A stretch of 64,000 bases of DNA from Bradyrhizobium sp. OK095 (GTDB lineage: Bacteria; Pseudomonadota; Alphaproteobacteria; Rhizobiales; Xanthobacteraceae), in assembly GCF_900109945.1 (NCBI RefSeq), contig NZ_FOBX01000008.1, positions 1-64,000 on the forward strand, written 5' to 3'. Below are positions 9,906 through 19,550 of the stretch, one piece after another. The notes beneath the pieces are model-generated. The model was not told the DNA's origin, did not search any database, and saw nothing but the letters and a program-made list of their open reading frames with translations. The translations under genes and the position numbers were made by a program. How positions within the stretch are numbered: the first letter of the stretch is position 1; each line of letters begins with the position of its first letter.

Positions 9906-11867
9906 TCACGCCGCGAACGTCGCCCGCAGCTTCTTCGTATCCAGCAGCTTCAAAACCGCATCGGCCGCCACCGGCCGGCTGATCAGATAGCCCTGCACTT
10001 CGTCGCAAGCGATCTGCCTGAGATATTCGAGCTGGTCGGCGGTCTCGACGCCTTCGGCGACCACGTCGATGTCGAGATCCCGCGCCAGCGAGATCACCGA
10101 CTTCACGATCGCGGCGCAGTCGGGCTGCACCAGCATGTCGCGGATGAAAGACTGGTCGATCTTGATGCGGCTGAACGGCAGCTTGCGCAAGTAAGTGAGC
10201 GAGGAGAAGCCGGTGCCGAAATCGTCGAGCGCCACGGTGACGCCGAGCTCGAGCAGCGCGTTCAGGATCGAGCCCGCTGAGCCGTATTTCGACAGCAGCA
10301 TCGATTCCGTGATCTCGATCTCCAGCCGGCTGGGCGAGACTTTTGCATCGGCCAGCGCCTGCACGATGGTCTGGAGAATGCCGGTGTTGTGAAACTGCGC
10401 CGCGGAAAAGTTCACGGCGACCCTGATGTCTTCGGGCCAATCCGACAGCGTCGCGCAGGCTCGCCGGATCACCCATTCGCCGATCTCGTGGATCAGCCCG
10501 GTCTCCTCCGCAATCCCGATGAACTCGCTCGGCGGCACCAATCCGCGCTGGGGATGCTGCCAGCGCAGCAGCGCCTCGAAGCCGGTGATACGGTTCGCGG
10601 CCAGGTCGAGGAACGGCTGGAATACCAAAAACAGCTCGTCGCGCGCGATGGCGCCCTCGAGATCCGCTTGCAGCGCCTTGCGGTCACGCGAAACCCTGTC
10701 GTCCGCTTCCTCGAAGAAGCAGACCGTGCCGGGTCCGGCCTTCTTGGCGCGATAGAGCGCGGCATCCGCATTCTTCATGATGTCGAGCTGCGTGTTGCCG
10801 TCGCGCGGCGCCAGCACGATGCCGACGCTGGTCGCGCCCGCGATCTGGCGGCCCTCGATCGGGAACGGCTCGGCGAAGGCCGCGACAAAGCGCTCGGCGA
10901 TCTCGAGCGCATCCTCGGGCCGTGTCAGATTGGCCATCACCAGCGCGAACTCGTCGCCGCCGATGCGCGCGACGTGCTCGGCCGCGCGCGTGCAGCGTTG
11001 CAGCCGGCTTGCGATCTGGACCAGAAATTCGTCGCCGGCGGGGTGGCCGAACTTGTCGTTGACCTCCTTGAAGCGATCGAGGTCGAGCAGCAGCACCGCG
11101 AACTCTTCGCCCGACAGCGCAAGGCGTTTTAGCGCGGCATCGAGTGTCTCGTTGAAGGCGAAGCGGTTGGGCAGGAGCGTAAGCGGATCCTGCCGCACTG
11201 TGCGCTCGGCCTCGACCTGCCGGATCACGCGCCGTGCAAACGAGAATGAATTGACGAACACGGCGCGCAGCAGCACGCTTCCGTAGACCACCACCAGGAT
11301 CGCCATCAGCACATAGGCGGGATCGCCGTCCCGGCTGAGGCAGATGGCGATACCGACGAAGATCGGGGCCGTGAAGGCGATGGCCGCGACCGGAATGGTG
11401 GCGAAGGCCAGTGCGCCGCCGGCCAGCATTCCCGAGCAGAGGCAGGTGATGACGAGCTGGCCGCCGGAGGAGGCGTCGGCGAAGAAGGCGACCGGCACGA
11501 TGCCCCAGGCGGCACCGAGGACGAACGCATTGCGCACCAGCCGATGCATGGCGCGGCGTGAGACGAATTGCGGTTTGGTGATCCGGCGCGAGGCGTGGGA
11601 TTGCAGCCCGAACGCGATCGCGGCACCGGCGACGATGACGGCCCAGATCAGCGCGAGCTTCCAGTCCGGGGAATGCCACAGGGCAATCGCCAGCACGACG
11701 GCGTTGCAGGCATTGGCGAGCATGATGCCGACCGAATAGCCGAGCACCAGCGCCATCTGTTCGGCGCGGATATGGCCAGCCATGGCGTCGTCGGCTGCGG
11801 GACCGCCGAGCACCGACAGATCGCCGGCGAACAGCCGCGCGAAAAAGCTGGTCAGTTGAGTCCGCAT
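9906..11867 (-). CDS. membrane GGDEF-EAL protein (cyclic di-GMP synthesis/breakdown)
   Basis: 653 residues. The first 205 residues hold several hydrophobic segments (about residues 40-65, 70-88, 113-131, 138-178, 185-205), an unrecognised membrane sensor. The GGDEF domain has an intact GGDEF at 303-307 but no RxxD inhibitory site five residues before it. The EAL domain has EALLR at 431-435, NFSAAQFH, EITES, DDFGTGFSS and AEGVET, all consistent with an active phosphodiesterase. Either or both activities are possible. It is convergent with the reductase gene. Confidence 0.92.
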   Translation of the reverse strand: MRTQLTSFFARLFAGDLSVLGGPAADDAMAGHIRAEQMALVLGYSVGIMLANACNAVVLAIALWHSPDWKLALIWAVIVAGAAIAFGLQSHASRRITKPQFVSRRAMHRLVRNAFVLGAAWGIVPVAFFADASSGGQLVITCLCSGMLAGGALAFATIPVAAIAFTAPIFVGIAICLSRDGDPAYVLMAILVVVYGSVLLRAVFVNSFSFARRVIRQVEAERTVRQDPLTLLPNRFAFNETLDAALKRLALSGEEFAVLLLDLDRFKEVNDKFGHPAGDEFLVQIASRLQRCTRAAEHVARIGGDEFALVMANLTRPEDALEIAERFVAAFAEPFPIEGRQIAGATSVGIVLAPRDGNTQLDIMKNADAALYRAKKAGPGTVCFFEEADDRVSRDRKALQADLEGAIARDELFLVFQPFLDLAANRITGFEALLRWQHPQRGLVPPSEFIGIAEETGLIHEIGEWVIRRACATLSDWPEDIRVAVNFSAAQFHNTGILQTIVQALADAKVSPSRLEIEITESMLLSKYGSAGSILNALLELGVTVALDDFGTGFSSLTYLRKLPFSRIKIDQSFIRDMLVQPDCAAIVKSVISLARDLDIDVVAEGVETADQLEYLRQIACDEVQGYLISRPVAADAVLKLLDTKKLRATFAA

Positions 11868-12487
11868 TCCAGAGCCTGCAGCAGCATGGGCCGTTCTTGT
11901 TTCGGCTCGATCGGGAGAATTCGCCGTAAAGCTTTGACGAACTATGAATTATCCCCGTTCACCACGCCCGCCGTGACCACTTCTGCGTGTTCGCGCGAAG
12001 TATCGATAACAAATCGATACAAATGCGGCGTGCCGCGTTACGGCTGTAGCGCGCGGAAACGCGTTCGCTGCAAGAAGAGTGTTCGCCACCAACTCCGCTG
12101 TCATGCCCCGCCTGGTGCGCAATTGCGGACGGAGGGCGGGGCATCCAGTACGACGCGGCCTATCGAGTGAATCACATCCGTCTCGGAGTACTGGATCGCC
12201 CCGTCGAGGCCGGGCGATGACAGCAGTTTGCCGGGTTTGCGCAGTCACCACCCCGGCTGCTTCGAGCCGCAGCCGCTCTTCGTCAGCCTGCCGCCACGTC
12301 AAATCTGCCGCTGGATTCCCATCTAGCGCACGAATATGCATTTGGTCGCGGCCGTGTGTACGAAATTCGACCGTTGGTATCCGATTGCCGCGAACTGTTG
12401 CCCATTGGACATAGTGTGAACTTTCGGTTCCCGTTATCAATCTAAGCGCGATTTTTGGAATTTGGAATTATGTTGGTTGGAATGGGA
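11868..12487. other. 620-bp gap before the autotransporter: repeat, no credible gene
   Basis: The gap holds one dispersed repeat (12100-12223, listed separately). Short open frames cross the repeat on both strands, without good ribosome sites or recognisable domains. The promoter of the autotransporter presumably lies in 12224-12480, but I see no clear sigma-70 pair. Confidence 0.5.
12100..12223. repeat. dispersed intergenic repeat, GTCATGCCC family
   Basis: The ends read GTCATGCCCCGCC and GGCGATGACAG, and an internal pair ATCCAGTAC / GTACTGGAT is inverted. This arrangement matches a repeat type frequent between rhizobial genes. The judgement rests on the internal symmetry and general familiarity, as no second copy is in the window. 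Confidence 0.6.
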
Positions 12488-15400
12488 ATGAAGCGCCTGC
12501 TGCTCGCGACCACGGCGCTCGCGAGTTGCTTCTTCTCGGTTTCGGCGCAGGCCCAGACTTTCATCTGGAGCGGCGCTAGCGCAGATTATAACGCCGGTGC
12601 CAACTGGCCGGGTGGGCCGCCGGTGAATGCCGGCCTGTCCGCGCAATTCGACTCGTCGGGCACTACGACGGTCACGGTCACTGCCGGCCCGATCACCCCG
12701 GATTCGTGGTGGTTCACGTCAGTGTCCCAGAGCTACACCATTTCCGGCCAGGCGGTGAACTTCAGCGGCGCCGGTCCGAACCTGTTCAACACGGCCAATT
12801 TCGGCCAGGCCATCTCGATCAGCAATAACATGACCGGTGCTGGAATCTCGCAGGCCGGCGCGAGCACGCTGACGCTGAGCGGGACCAACGCGTTCACGAC
12901 GACCAGCATCACCGCCGGCACATTGGTGAACAGTGGTTCGCTGACCTCGACGATCACCAACGCCGCGACATTCACGAACAACTCCACGCTGACGGGTGAC
13001 GTCACGAACTCCGGGACATTCAGCAACACGGGGACTGTCAACGGCTCAGAGTCCCAGTCCGCCGGCGGCACCACCAACTCGGGAACGATCACCGGCACGC
13101 TGGGAATGACGGGCGGCTCCTTTACGAACAACATTGGCGGCCAGGTCCAGGGGGCGAGCACCAACAACGGCGGCACGATCAACAACAACGCCTCTATGGC
13201 GGGCGTGACCAACACCTCCGGCAACTTCAACAACAACAACGGCGGGTCGATCACCACGCTGAACAACAATGGCGGCACGTTCGCCAACAGCACCGGGGCG
13301 AATGTCAACGGGGCAGCGACCCTGTCGTCCGGCTCCATCACCAACGCCGGCACGTTCGCCAGCACGCTCGGCGTGACGGGCGGTACGTTCACGAACAACA
13401 CCGGCGGTCAGGTCCAGGGGATGACCACGAACAACGGTGGCACGGTGAGCAACAACGCCACCATGACCGGGGTGACCCAAATCTCCGGCATCTTCAACAA
13501 CAATAGCGGCGGTTCGATCACGACGCTGAGCATCAGTGGCGGTAACTCCGCCAATTTCTCCGGCGCAACGATCTCCGGCGCTGCAACCGTTTCGGCGGGT
13601 TCCCTGTTAAATTACGGTACGATCGCCAGCACGCTCGGCCTGACGGGCGGCTCGTTCATCAACCAGATTGGCGGCCAGGTGCAGGGCACCACCACCAACA
13701 ACGGGATCATCGCGGGTAACCACGGATCCATGGCTGGCGTCGTCAACACGTCCGGAGCGTTCGCCAATTACTTCGAAGGTTCGATCACGACACTGAACAA
13801 CAACGGTGGCATCTTCGACAACCAGGGAACGATTTCCGGTGCCGTGACGGTCTCGGCCGGCACCCTCACGAACTCGGGTGGCAGTGCTCAGGTCCAGGGC
13901 GCGACCACGAACAACGGCGGTGCGGTGAACAATTACGCTGTGATGGCCGGCGTGACCAACACCTCTGGAACGTTCAACAATTACGGCGGTTCGATCACGA
14001 CGCTGAACAACAATGGTGGCACCTTCTACAATGGGAGCGCCACAGTCTCTGGCGCGGCGACGATATCCGCGGGCACCGTGACCAACGACGGCACGTTCTC
14101 CAGCACGCTCGGCCTGACCGGCGGCGCGTTCACCAACAACGCCGGCGGCCAGGTCCAGGGCGCAACGACGAACAACGGCGGCACGGTGAACAACAACGGC
14201 ACGATGGCCGGCGCGATTAACACCTCCGGAACGTTCAACAACAACAACAACGCCACGATCACGACGCTGACCAACAATGGCGGCCTGTTCCAGAACGACA
14301 ATCAGGGCAGGGTCACGGGTGCTGCGACCGTGTCTTCAGGCACCGTGCAGAATGCCGGTACGTTCGCGAGCACCCTCGGGTTGACGGGCGGCACGTTCAA
14401 CAACTTCGGCTTCGTCCAAGGCGCCACCACGAACAATGGCGGCACGGTGGGCAACGGCGGCACGATGGCTGGCGTGACCAACACGTCCGGAACGTTCAAC
14501 AACAACGGCACCGGCTCGATCACGACGCTGAACAACAACGGCGGCACCTTCAACAATTCCGCCACGATCAGCGGGGCGGCGACGATCTCCGGCGGCACGG
14601 TGTTCGTGACCGGCAGCGGCACCATCGGCGGTGCGGTGAGCCTCACCAACGCGGCGGGAACGCTCGACATCTCCGGCGTCACCACCGGTCTTTCGATTGC
14701 CGGCCTCTCGGGTGTCGGCGGGAGCACCGTGAACCTCGGTGCCAAGACGTTGACGATCTCGGGTGGCGCGCAGACCTTCGCCGGCGCCATCCAGGGCACC
14801 GGCAATCTGATCCTGTCCAGCGGCACGGAGGTGCTGACGGGCACCAGCAGCTACGGCGGAACGACCACGGTCGACAGTGGCGTGCTGAGGGTCGATGGTT
14901 CGATTGCCAGCTCGTCAATGACCACGGTGAATGCCGCAGGCAGCCTCTCGGGCATCGGCACTGTCGGCAGTGTCACCGTCAACGGGCTGTTTGCGCCGGG
15001 GCAGGGCGTGGTGGGCGGCGTCATGACCGTCTCCGGAAGCCTCGTCTTGAACGCCGCCGCGACGTATCTCGTGGAAGTGACCCCGGCCACGTCCACCTCC
15101 AGCATCGTCACCGGCAATGCCAATCTCGGCGGCGCGACCCTGGGTGCGAGCTTCGCGGCCGGCAGCTACGTCGCAAAAAAATACACGGTCCTGACTGCCG
15201 GCAGCATCACCGGATCGTTCAATTCCGCCGTCTCCACCCTCGGCCTGCCTTCGGGCTTCAGCGTCAGCGCGAGCAACGACGGCACCCACGCCTATCTGAA
15301 TCTCACGCTGAGCTTTGCCCCGCCGTCGGGAGGCCTGAACACCAACCAGCAGAATGTCAGCAACACGATCGTCAACTTCTTCAACACCACCGGCGGCATC

Positions 15401-16525
15401 CCGATGGCGTTCGGCGGCCTCACGCCTTCGGGGCTGACGCAGATCTCGGGCGAAGTCGGCAGCGCGCCGCAGCAGACGACGTTCAACGCGATGACCCAGT
15501 TCATGGGCGTGATGACCGACCCGTTCGTCGCCGGCCGCGGCGATCCCGTCAGTGCCGGCGGCGCGCCGAATGCTTATGCCGACGAGAGCATGGCTTACGC
15601 CGCGACCGGGAAGGGACGTTCGGGCGGCGCACGCGATGCCTTTGCCGCTTACACCAAGGCGCCGGTCGCTCCAGCCTTCGAGCAGCGCTGGAGCGTCTGG
15701 GCGGCCGGTTTCGGCGGTTCGCAGCAGACCGACGGCAACACGGCCGTCGGCTCCAACACCACCACGAGCTCTCTCTACGCCACGGCCGTCGGCGCGGATT
15801 ATCGCCTGTCGCGCGACACGCTGATCGGCTTCGCGCTCGCCGGCGGCGGCACCAATTTCTCCGTGGTCAACAATCTCGGCGGCGGGCGCTCGGACCTGTT
15901 CCAGGCTGGCGCCTTCTTCCGCCACAATGCCGGCCCCGCCTACATCACGGGTGCGCTGGCCTATGGCTGGCAGGACATCGTCACCGACCGCACTGTGACG
16001 GTTGCCGGCGTCGATCGCCTGCGCGCCGAGTTCAAGGCCAACACTTATTCGGGCCGGCTCGAAGGCGGCTATCGATTCGTCTCGCAAGGCATCGGCCTGA
16101 CGCCGTACGCAGCCGCGCAGGTCACGGCGTTCGACCTGCCGTCCTATGCCGAGCAGGCGATCTCAGGCAGCAACCAGTTCGCGCTCGCCTATGGCGCCAA
16201 GAGCGTCACGGCGACCCGCAGCGAGCTCGGCCTGCGCACCGACAAGGCGTTCGCCCAGACCGACGGGATCGTCACGCTGCGCGGCCGTGTCGCCTGGGCG
16301 CACGACTTCAATTCCAACCGTTCGATCGGGGCCACGTTCCAGACCTTGCCCGGCGCCAGCTTCGTCGTGAACGGCGCCGCGATGGCGTCCGATGCGGCGC
16401 TGGTCACCGCATCAGCCGAGAAGAAGTGGCTGAACGGCTGGGCGGCGGCTGCGACGTTCGAAGGTGAATTCTCCAACGTCACGCGCAGCTATGCCGGCAA
16501 GGGAGTGGTGCGTTACGCCTGGTGA
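12488..16525 (+). CDS. large autotransporter adhesin with tandem N/T/G-rich passenger repeats
   Basis: 1345 residues. A signal peptide (MKRLLLATTALASCFFSVSAQAQ) is followed by a passenger very rich in Asn, Thr, Gly and Ser. Six tandem units, mostly exactly 89 residues, fill residues about 205-717 (see the repeat at 13100). Autotransporter-associated strand motifs follow (GTSSYGGTTTVDSGVL). The last 280 residues are an autotransporter beta-barrel, ending in VRYAW with the terminal aromatic residue expected for outer-membrane assembly. It should be a surface-exposed beta-helical adhesin. In-frame TTG 12455 and ATGs 12470 and 12482 precede; ATG 12488 begins the signal peptide. Long minus-strand frames here are compositional shadows. 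Confidence 0.9.
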   Translation: MKRLLLATTALASCFFSVSAQAQTFIWSGASADYNAGANWPGGPPVNAGLSAQFDSSGTTTVTVTAGPITPDSWWFTSVSQSYTISGQAVNFSGAGPNLFNTANFGQAISISNNMTGAGISQAGASTLTLSGTNAFTTTSITAGTLVNSGSLTSTITNAATFTNNSTLTGDVTNSGTFSNTGTVNGSESQSAGGTTNSGTITGTLGMTGGSFTNNIGGQVQGASTNNGGTINNNASMAGVTNTSGNFNNNNGGSITTLNNNGGTFANSTGANVNGAATLSSGSITNAGTFASTLGVTGGTFTNNTGGQVQGMTTNNGGTVSNNATMTGVTQISGIFNNNSGGSITTLSISGGNSANFSGATISGAATVSAGSLLNYGTIASTLGLTGGSFINQIGGQVQGTTTNNGIIAGNHGSMAGVVNTSGAFANYFEGSITTLNNNGGIFDNQGTISGAVTVSAGTLTNSGGSAQVQGATTNNGGAVNNYAVMAGVTNTSGTFNNYGGSITTLNNNGGTFYNGSATVSGAATISAGTVTNDGTFSSTLGLTGGAFTNNAGGQVQGATTNNGGTVNNNGTMAGAINTSGTFNNNNNATITTLTNNGGLFQNDNQGRVTGAATVSSGTVQNAGTFASTLGLTGGTFNNFGFVQGATTNNGGTVGNGGTMAGVTNTSGTFNNNGTGSITTLNNNGGTFNNSATISGAATISGGTVFVTGSGTIGGAVSLTNAAGTLDISGVTTGLSIAGLSGVGGSTVNLGAKTLTISGGAQTFAGAIQGTGNLILSSGTEVLTGTSSYGGTTTVDSGVLRVDGSIASSSMTTVNAAGSLSGIGTVGSVTVNGLFAPGQGVVGGVMTVSGSLVLNAAATYLVEVTPATSTSSIVTGNANLGGATLGASFAAGSYVAKKYTVLTAGSITGSFNSAVSTLGLPSGFSVSASNDGTHAYLNLTLSFAPPSGGLNTNQQNVSNTIVNFFNTTGGIPMAFGGLTPSGLTQISGEVGSAPQQTTFNAMTQFMGVMTDPFVAGRGDPVSAGGAPNAYADESMAYAATGKGRSGGARDAFAAYTKAPVAPAFEQRWSVWAAGFGGSQQTDGNTAVGSNTTTSSLYATAVGADYRLSRDTLIGFALAGGGTNFSVVNNLGGGRSDLFQAGAFFRHNAGPAYITGALAYGWQDIVTDRTVTVAGVDRLRAEFKANTYSGRLEGGYRFVSQGIGLTPYAAAQVTAFDLPSYAEQAISGSNQFALAYGAKSVTATRSELGLRTDKAFAQTDGIVTLRGRVAWAHDFNSNRSIGATFQTLPGASFVVNGAAMASDAALVTASAEKKWLNGWAAAATFEGEFSNVTRSYAGKGVVRYAW
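13100..14640 (+). repeat. tandem 267-bp repeats inside the autotransporter passenger
   Basis: The anchor LG(L/V/M)TGG recurs at 13100, 13367, 13634, 14108 and 14375. Three of the four intervals are exactly 267 bp (89 codons). The 474-bp interval holds two units, the second lacking the LGLTGG block, so there are six units with one shortened. Each unit contains QVQGATTNNGGTV, MAGVTNTSG and GSITTLNNNGGTF blocks. Confidence 0.9.
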
Positions 16526-16535
16526 GGAGGGGACG

Positions 16536-16901
16536 TTACCGCCCCAGCTGCTTCGGGTCGTAGTAGAACCGCTCCTCGGTCAACTTGTCGCCCTGCCAGG
16601 TCTGCCACGCGATCTCGTCCAGCGTCCGCGTGACGCCTTCGGCATTCGTGAAGCTGAAGCTCCAGCGCGTCGCGACATGGTCGCCCTCGATCATGCTCGG
16701 GCCGATGCGAACCGCCTTGACCTCCTTGGAGGCTGCGAGCACGCCGCGCTCCTTGGCGACGAGCTTGTCGCGGCCGACCATCGGCGCGGCGTTGTTCTCA
16801 TAAGTCGCGGCATCAGGCGTGTAGAACTGCTCGATCGCTTCGACAAACTCCCCGGCCTCAAGACGCTGCGCAAAGGCTTCCACGATCTCACGGCTCGGCA
16901 T
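16536..16901 (-). CDS. SnoaL-like / NTF2-like small protein
   Basis: 121 residues with the NTF2-like alpha+beta barrel pattern: VEAFAQRLEAGEFVEAIEQFYTPDA at the N terminus, and RWSFSFTNAEGVTRTLDEIAWQTWQGDKLTEERFYYDP at the end. Family members include polyketide cyclases and small-molecule isomerases, and many have no known reaction; no function is assigned. It is divergent from the TetR gene at 17257, and a strong inverted repeat lies 22-55 bp upstream of its start, so it is the likely repressor target. Confidence 0.75.
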   Translation of the reverse strand: MPSREIVEAFAQRLEAGEFVEAIEQFYTPDAATYENNAAPMVGRDKLVAKERGVLAASKEVKAVRIGPSMIEGDHVATRWSFSFTNAEGVTRTLDEIAWQTWQGDKLTEERFYYDPKQLGR

Positions 16902-16920
16902 GCGGCACCTCTTGAAGAAA

Positions 16921-16956
16921 ACCGACTGATGGTCGGTAAATACCGACCGTCAGTCG
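16921..16956. promoter_or_regulatory. probable TetR operator in front of the SnoaL-like gene
   Basis: Arms CGACTGATGGTCGGTA (16923-16938) and TACCGACCGTCAGTCG (16941-16956) are inverted copies with one mismatch and a 2-bp spacer. Each arm contains a 13-bp near-palindrome of the ACYGAYGGTCRGT type, so the site could bind two repressor dimers. A TetR gene is divergent, 300 bp away. Confidence 0.7.
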
Positions 16957-17038
16957 AAAAGTCAACTGGCCGCCTGAGACGAATTGGATTAGACGAAATC
17001 GACGAGATGAAGCTCAGCCAGCGCTCCGACGGAGGTGT

Positions 17039-17189
17039 GTTCCCTCCCCCCTTGCGGGGAAGGGCTAGGGAGAGGGGTAGCCCAGCAAAGAGTGCCAGTT
17101 GTTGATGACGGACCGAGAGTGTGTGCGACGGAAAGAATCCCCGTGCGGCACCCCTCTCCCTGCCCCTCCCCCGCAAGGGGGGAGGGAAC
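17039..17189. repeat. long inverted repeat, CCCTCCCCCC family
   Basis: Two 39-bp arms (17039-17077 and 17151-17189) are inverted copies with about three mismatches, separated by 73 bp. The element separates the SnoaL-like gene's operator from the TetR gene and, with that operator, accounts for the 355-bp gap 16902-17256. A related but longer-armed element lies at 59348-59514. Confidence 0.8.
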
Positions 17190-17256
17190 GGAAAGAGCGC
17201 CGCTTGGTGGCTTAACTCGCTTCGACTTCAACCCATCACGCTTTAGACGAGACGAT

Positions 17257-17847
17257 ATGGCAAAGCAGGCGGAGCGGCGGACAGCGACGATTGAGGCAAT
17301 CCTGACGGCGGCGCGTCGGCTGTTCGGGACGCAAGGCTTTGCCGCCACCACCATGGACGAGATCGCGGAGGCGGCCGGTATCGCCAAGGGCGCCGTCTAT
17401 CACCACTTCAAGACCAAGGAGGCGGTGTTCGAAGCCGTGTTTGATCTGGTCTCGCGCGATCTCGTCATCGAGATCGACAGCGCCGCGCGGGCCGAGAAGG
17501 ACGTGCTGGCGGCGATGGTCGCCGGTACCCAGCATTATTTTGCCGCGACCGCCAAAGGCCCGACCGGTCAGATCATCTTGCGCGACGGCCCGGCCGTGCT
17601 CGGCTGGGAACGCTGGCGCGAGATCGACGCAAAGCACTTTGGCGGCAAGATGCCGCGTGCGCTGTCGGCGGCGATGGAGGCCGGCCTGATCGCAAAGCAA
17701 CCGGTCGAGCCGCTGGCGCGGCTGCTGCTCGGCGCGGTGACGGAGGCCGCGGTCGCCTGCGCCGGACGCGCCGATATCGCAAGGGCGGGCGCGGAATATG
17801 CCCGTGCGTTCAAGTCGCTGGTCGAGGCGCTGCGCGTGCGCGCATGA
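17257..17847 (+). CDS. TetR-family transcriptional regulator
   Basis: 196 residues. The N-terminal helix-turn-helix domain is textbook: ILTAARRLFGTQGFAATTMDEIAEAAGIAKGAVYHHFKTKEAVFEAVF read in consecutive blocks, with the GAVYHHFKTKE recognition region. The C-terminal ligand domain is variable and gives no inducer clue. The open frame begins at 17035 inside the inverted repeat; ATG 17257 is chosen because the family N terminus starts there. Probably represses the divergent SnoaL-like gene through the operator at 16921, and possibly the GMC oxidoreductase gene 53 bp downstream. Confidence 0.9.
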   Translation: MAKQAERRTATIEAILTAARRLFGTQGFAATTMDEIAEAAGIAKGAVYHHFKTKEAVFEAVFDLVSRDLVIEIDSAARAEKDVLAAMVAGTQHYFAATAKGPTGQIILRDGPAVLGWERWREIDAKHFGGKMPRALSAAMEAGLIAKQPVEPLARLLLGAVTEAAVACAGRADIARAGAEYARAFKSLVEALRVRA

Positions 17848-17900
17848 TTGTGCTAATCACGCAACGGAAACGCCCACACCAACAAGAAGAAGCGTAGCGC

Positions 17901-19526
17901 ATGAACGCAAATTCCTCTCTCGCACCGTCCGATCCCGAGTTCGACTACATCATCGTCGGCGCCGGCTCCGCCGGCTGTGTGCTCGCCAACCGGCTCTCTG
18001 CGAACGGCAAACATTCGGTGCTATTGCTCGAGGCCGGCCCAAAAGATTCCAACATCTGGATCCACGTGCCGCTCGGCTACGGAAAGCTTTTCAAGGAGAA
18101 GACCGTCAACTGGATGTACCAGACCGAGCCTGAGCCCGAGCTGAAGGGGCGGCAAGTGTTCCAGCCGCGTGGAAAAACGCTGGGCGGATCGAGCTCGATC
18201 AACGGCCTGCTCTATGTCCGCGGCCAGCACGAGGATTACGACCGCTGGCGCCAGCACGGCAATGCCGGCTGGGGCTATGACGACGTGCTGCCCTATTTCA
18301 AGAAGGCCGAGAACCAGACGCGCGGCGCCGATCAATATCACGGCAGCGGCGGGCCGCTGCCGGTGTCGAACATGGTCGTGACCGATCCGTTGTCGAAGGC
18401 CTTCATGGATGCCGCGGTCGAGACCGGTCTGCCCTACAATCCTGATTTCAACGGCGCCACGCAGGAAGGCGTCGGCCTGTTCCAGACCACGACCCGCAAC
18501 GGCCGCCGCGCCTCGACGGCGGTGGCCTATCTCGGGCCCGCCAGGACACGCAGCAATCTCAAGGTCGAGACCGAGGCGCTCGGCCAGCGCGTGCTGTTCG
18601 AGGGCCGCCGCGCGGTCGGCGTCGAATACCGGCAAGGTGCAATTGTGCGCCGTGCGCGAGCACGCAGGGAGATCGTGTTGTCGAGCGGCGCCTACAATTC
18701 GCCGCAGCTCTTGCAGCTCTCCGGCGTGGGCCCCGCCGATCTCCTGCGCAAGCATGGCATCGACGTGGTGCTCGATGCGCAAGGCGTCGGCCATGATCTC
18801 CAGGACCACATGCAGGTCCGCATCGTGATGCGTTGCTCGCAGAAGATCACGCTCAACGATACCGTCAACAATCCGCTCCGCCGTACGCTGGCCGGTGCGC
18901 GCTATGCGCTGTTCCGGAAAGGCTGGCTGACGATCGCGGCCGGCACGGCCGGCGCGTTCTTCAAGACCAACCCGCGGCTGGCCTCGCCCGACATCCAGGT
19001 CCATTTCCTGCCGTTCTCGACCGACAAGATGGGCGAGAAGCTGCACGATTTTTCCGGTTTCACGGCGTCGGTGTGCCAGCTCCGGCCCGAAAGCCGCGGC
19101 TCCTTGCGCATCAGGAGCGCCGACCCGACCGTGCCGCCGGAGATCCGCATCAACTACATGTCGACCGAGACCGACCGCACCACCAACGTCGAAGGTCTGA
19201 AGATCCTGCGCAGGATATTGAATGCGCCGGCGCTGAAGCCGTTCGTGGCTGGCGAGTACGATCCCGGGGCGAAGGTATCCACGGACGCCGAGCTCCTGGA
19301 TTATTGCCGTGAGCGCGGCAGCACCATCTACCATCCGACCTCGACCTGTCGTATGGGCAATGACGCGCTCGCGGTGGTGGACCAGCGGCTGAAGGTGAGG
19401 GGGCTCGAAGGCCTCCGCGTCGTCGATGGCTCGATCATGCCGGACCTCGTCTCGGGGAACACCAACGCGCCGATCATCATGATCGCCGAAAAGGCCTCCG
19501 ACATGATATTGGAGGATGCGCGGTAA
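17901..19526 (+). CDS. GMC-family FAD oxidoreductase (choline dehydrogenase-like)
   Basis: 541 residues. The FAD-binding DYIIVGAGSAGCVLANRLS motif is at residue 14. The GMC signature follows with GRGKTLGGSSSINGL-type sequence (PRGKTLGGSSSING), then SSGAYNSPQLLQLSGVGP, and the C-terminal catalytic region has STIYHPTSTCRMG and SGNTNAPIIMIAEKASD. Family enzymes oxidise primary or polyethylene-glycol-like alcohols. No betaine aldehyde dehydrogenase or betaine transporter is nearby, so choline as substrate is not assumed. It follows the TetR gene by 53 bp and precedes a hemC-like gene by 24 bp. Confidence 0.9.
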   Translation: MNANSSLAPSDPEFDYIIVGAGSAGCVLANRLSANGKHSVLLLEAGPKDSNIWIHVPLGYGKLFKEKTVNWMYQTEPEPELKGRQVFQPRGKTLGGSSSINGLLYVRGQHEDYDRWRQHGNAGWGYDDVLPYFKKAENQTRGADQYHGSGGPLPVSNMVVTDPLSKAFMDAAVETGLPYNPDFNGATQEGVGLFQTTTRNGRRASTAVAYLGPARTRSNLKVETEALGQRVLFEGRRAVGVEYRQGAIVRRARARREIVLSSGAYNSPQLLQLSGVGPADLLRKHGIDVVLDAQGVGHDLQDHMQVRIVMRCSQKITLNDTVNNPLRRTLAGARYALFRKGWLTIAAGTAGAFFKTNPRLASPDIQVHFLPFSTDKMGEKLHDFSGFTASVCQLRPESRGSLRIRSADPTVPPEIRINYMSTETDRTTNVEGLKILRRILNAPALKPFVAGEYDPGAKVSTDAELLDYCRERGSTIYHPTSTCRMGNDALAVVDQRLKVRGLEGLRVVDGSIMPDLVSGNTNAPIIMIAEKASDMILEDAR

Positions 19527-19550
19527 ATTCGCGCTTGAGAGGATTTGGAC

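Noticed and set aside
11949..12440. Open frame on the minus strand in the gap before the autotransporter
   Set aside because: It crosses a dispersed palindromic repeat, shows no known domain and lacks a good ribosome site.
12733..14844. Long minus-strand open frames (about 90-222 codons) opposite the autotransporter
   Set aside because: They arise from the repeated AAC/GGC/ACG codon pattern of the passenger repeats; they have no ribosome sites and encode low-complexity Val/Pro/Leu sequence.
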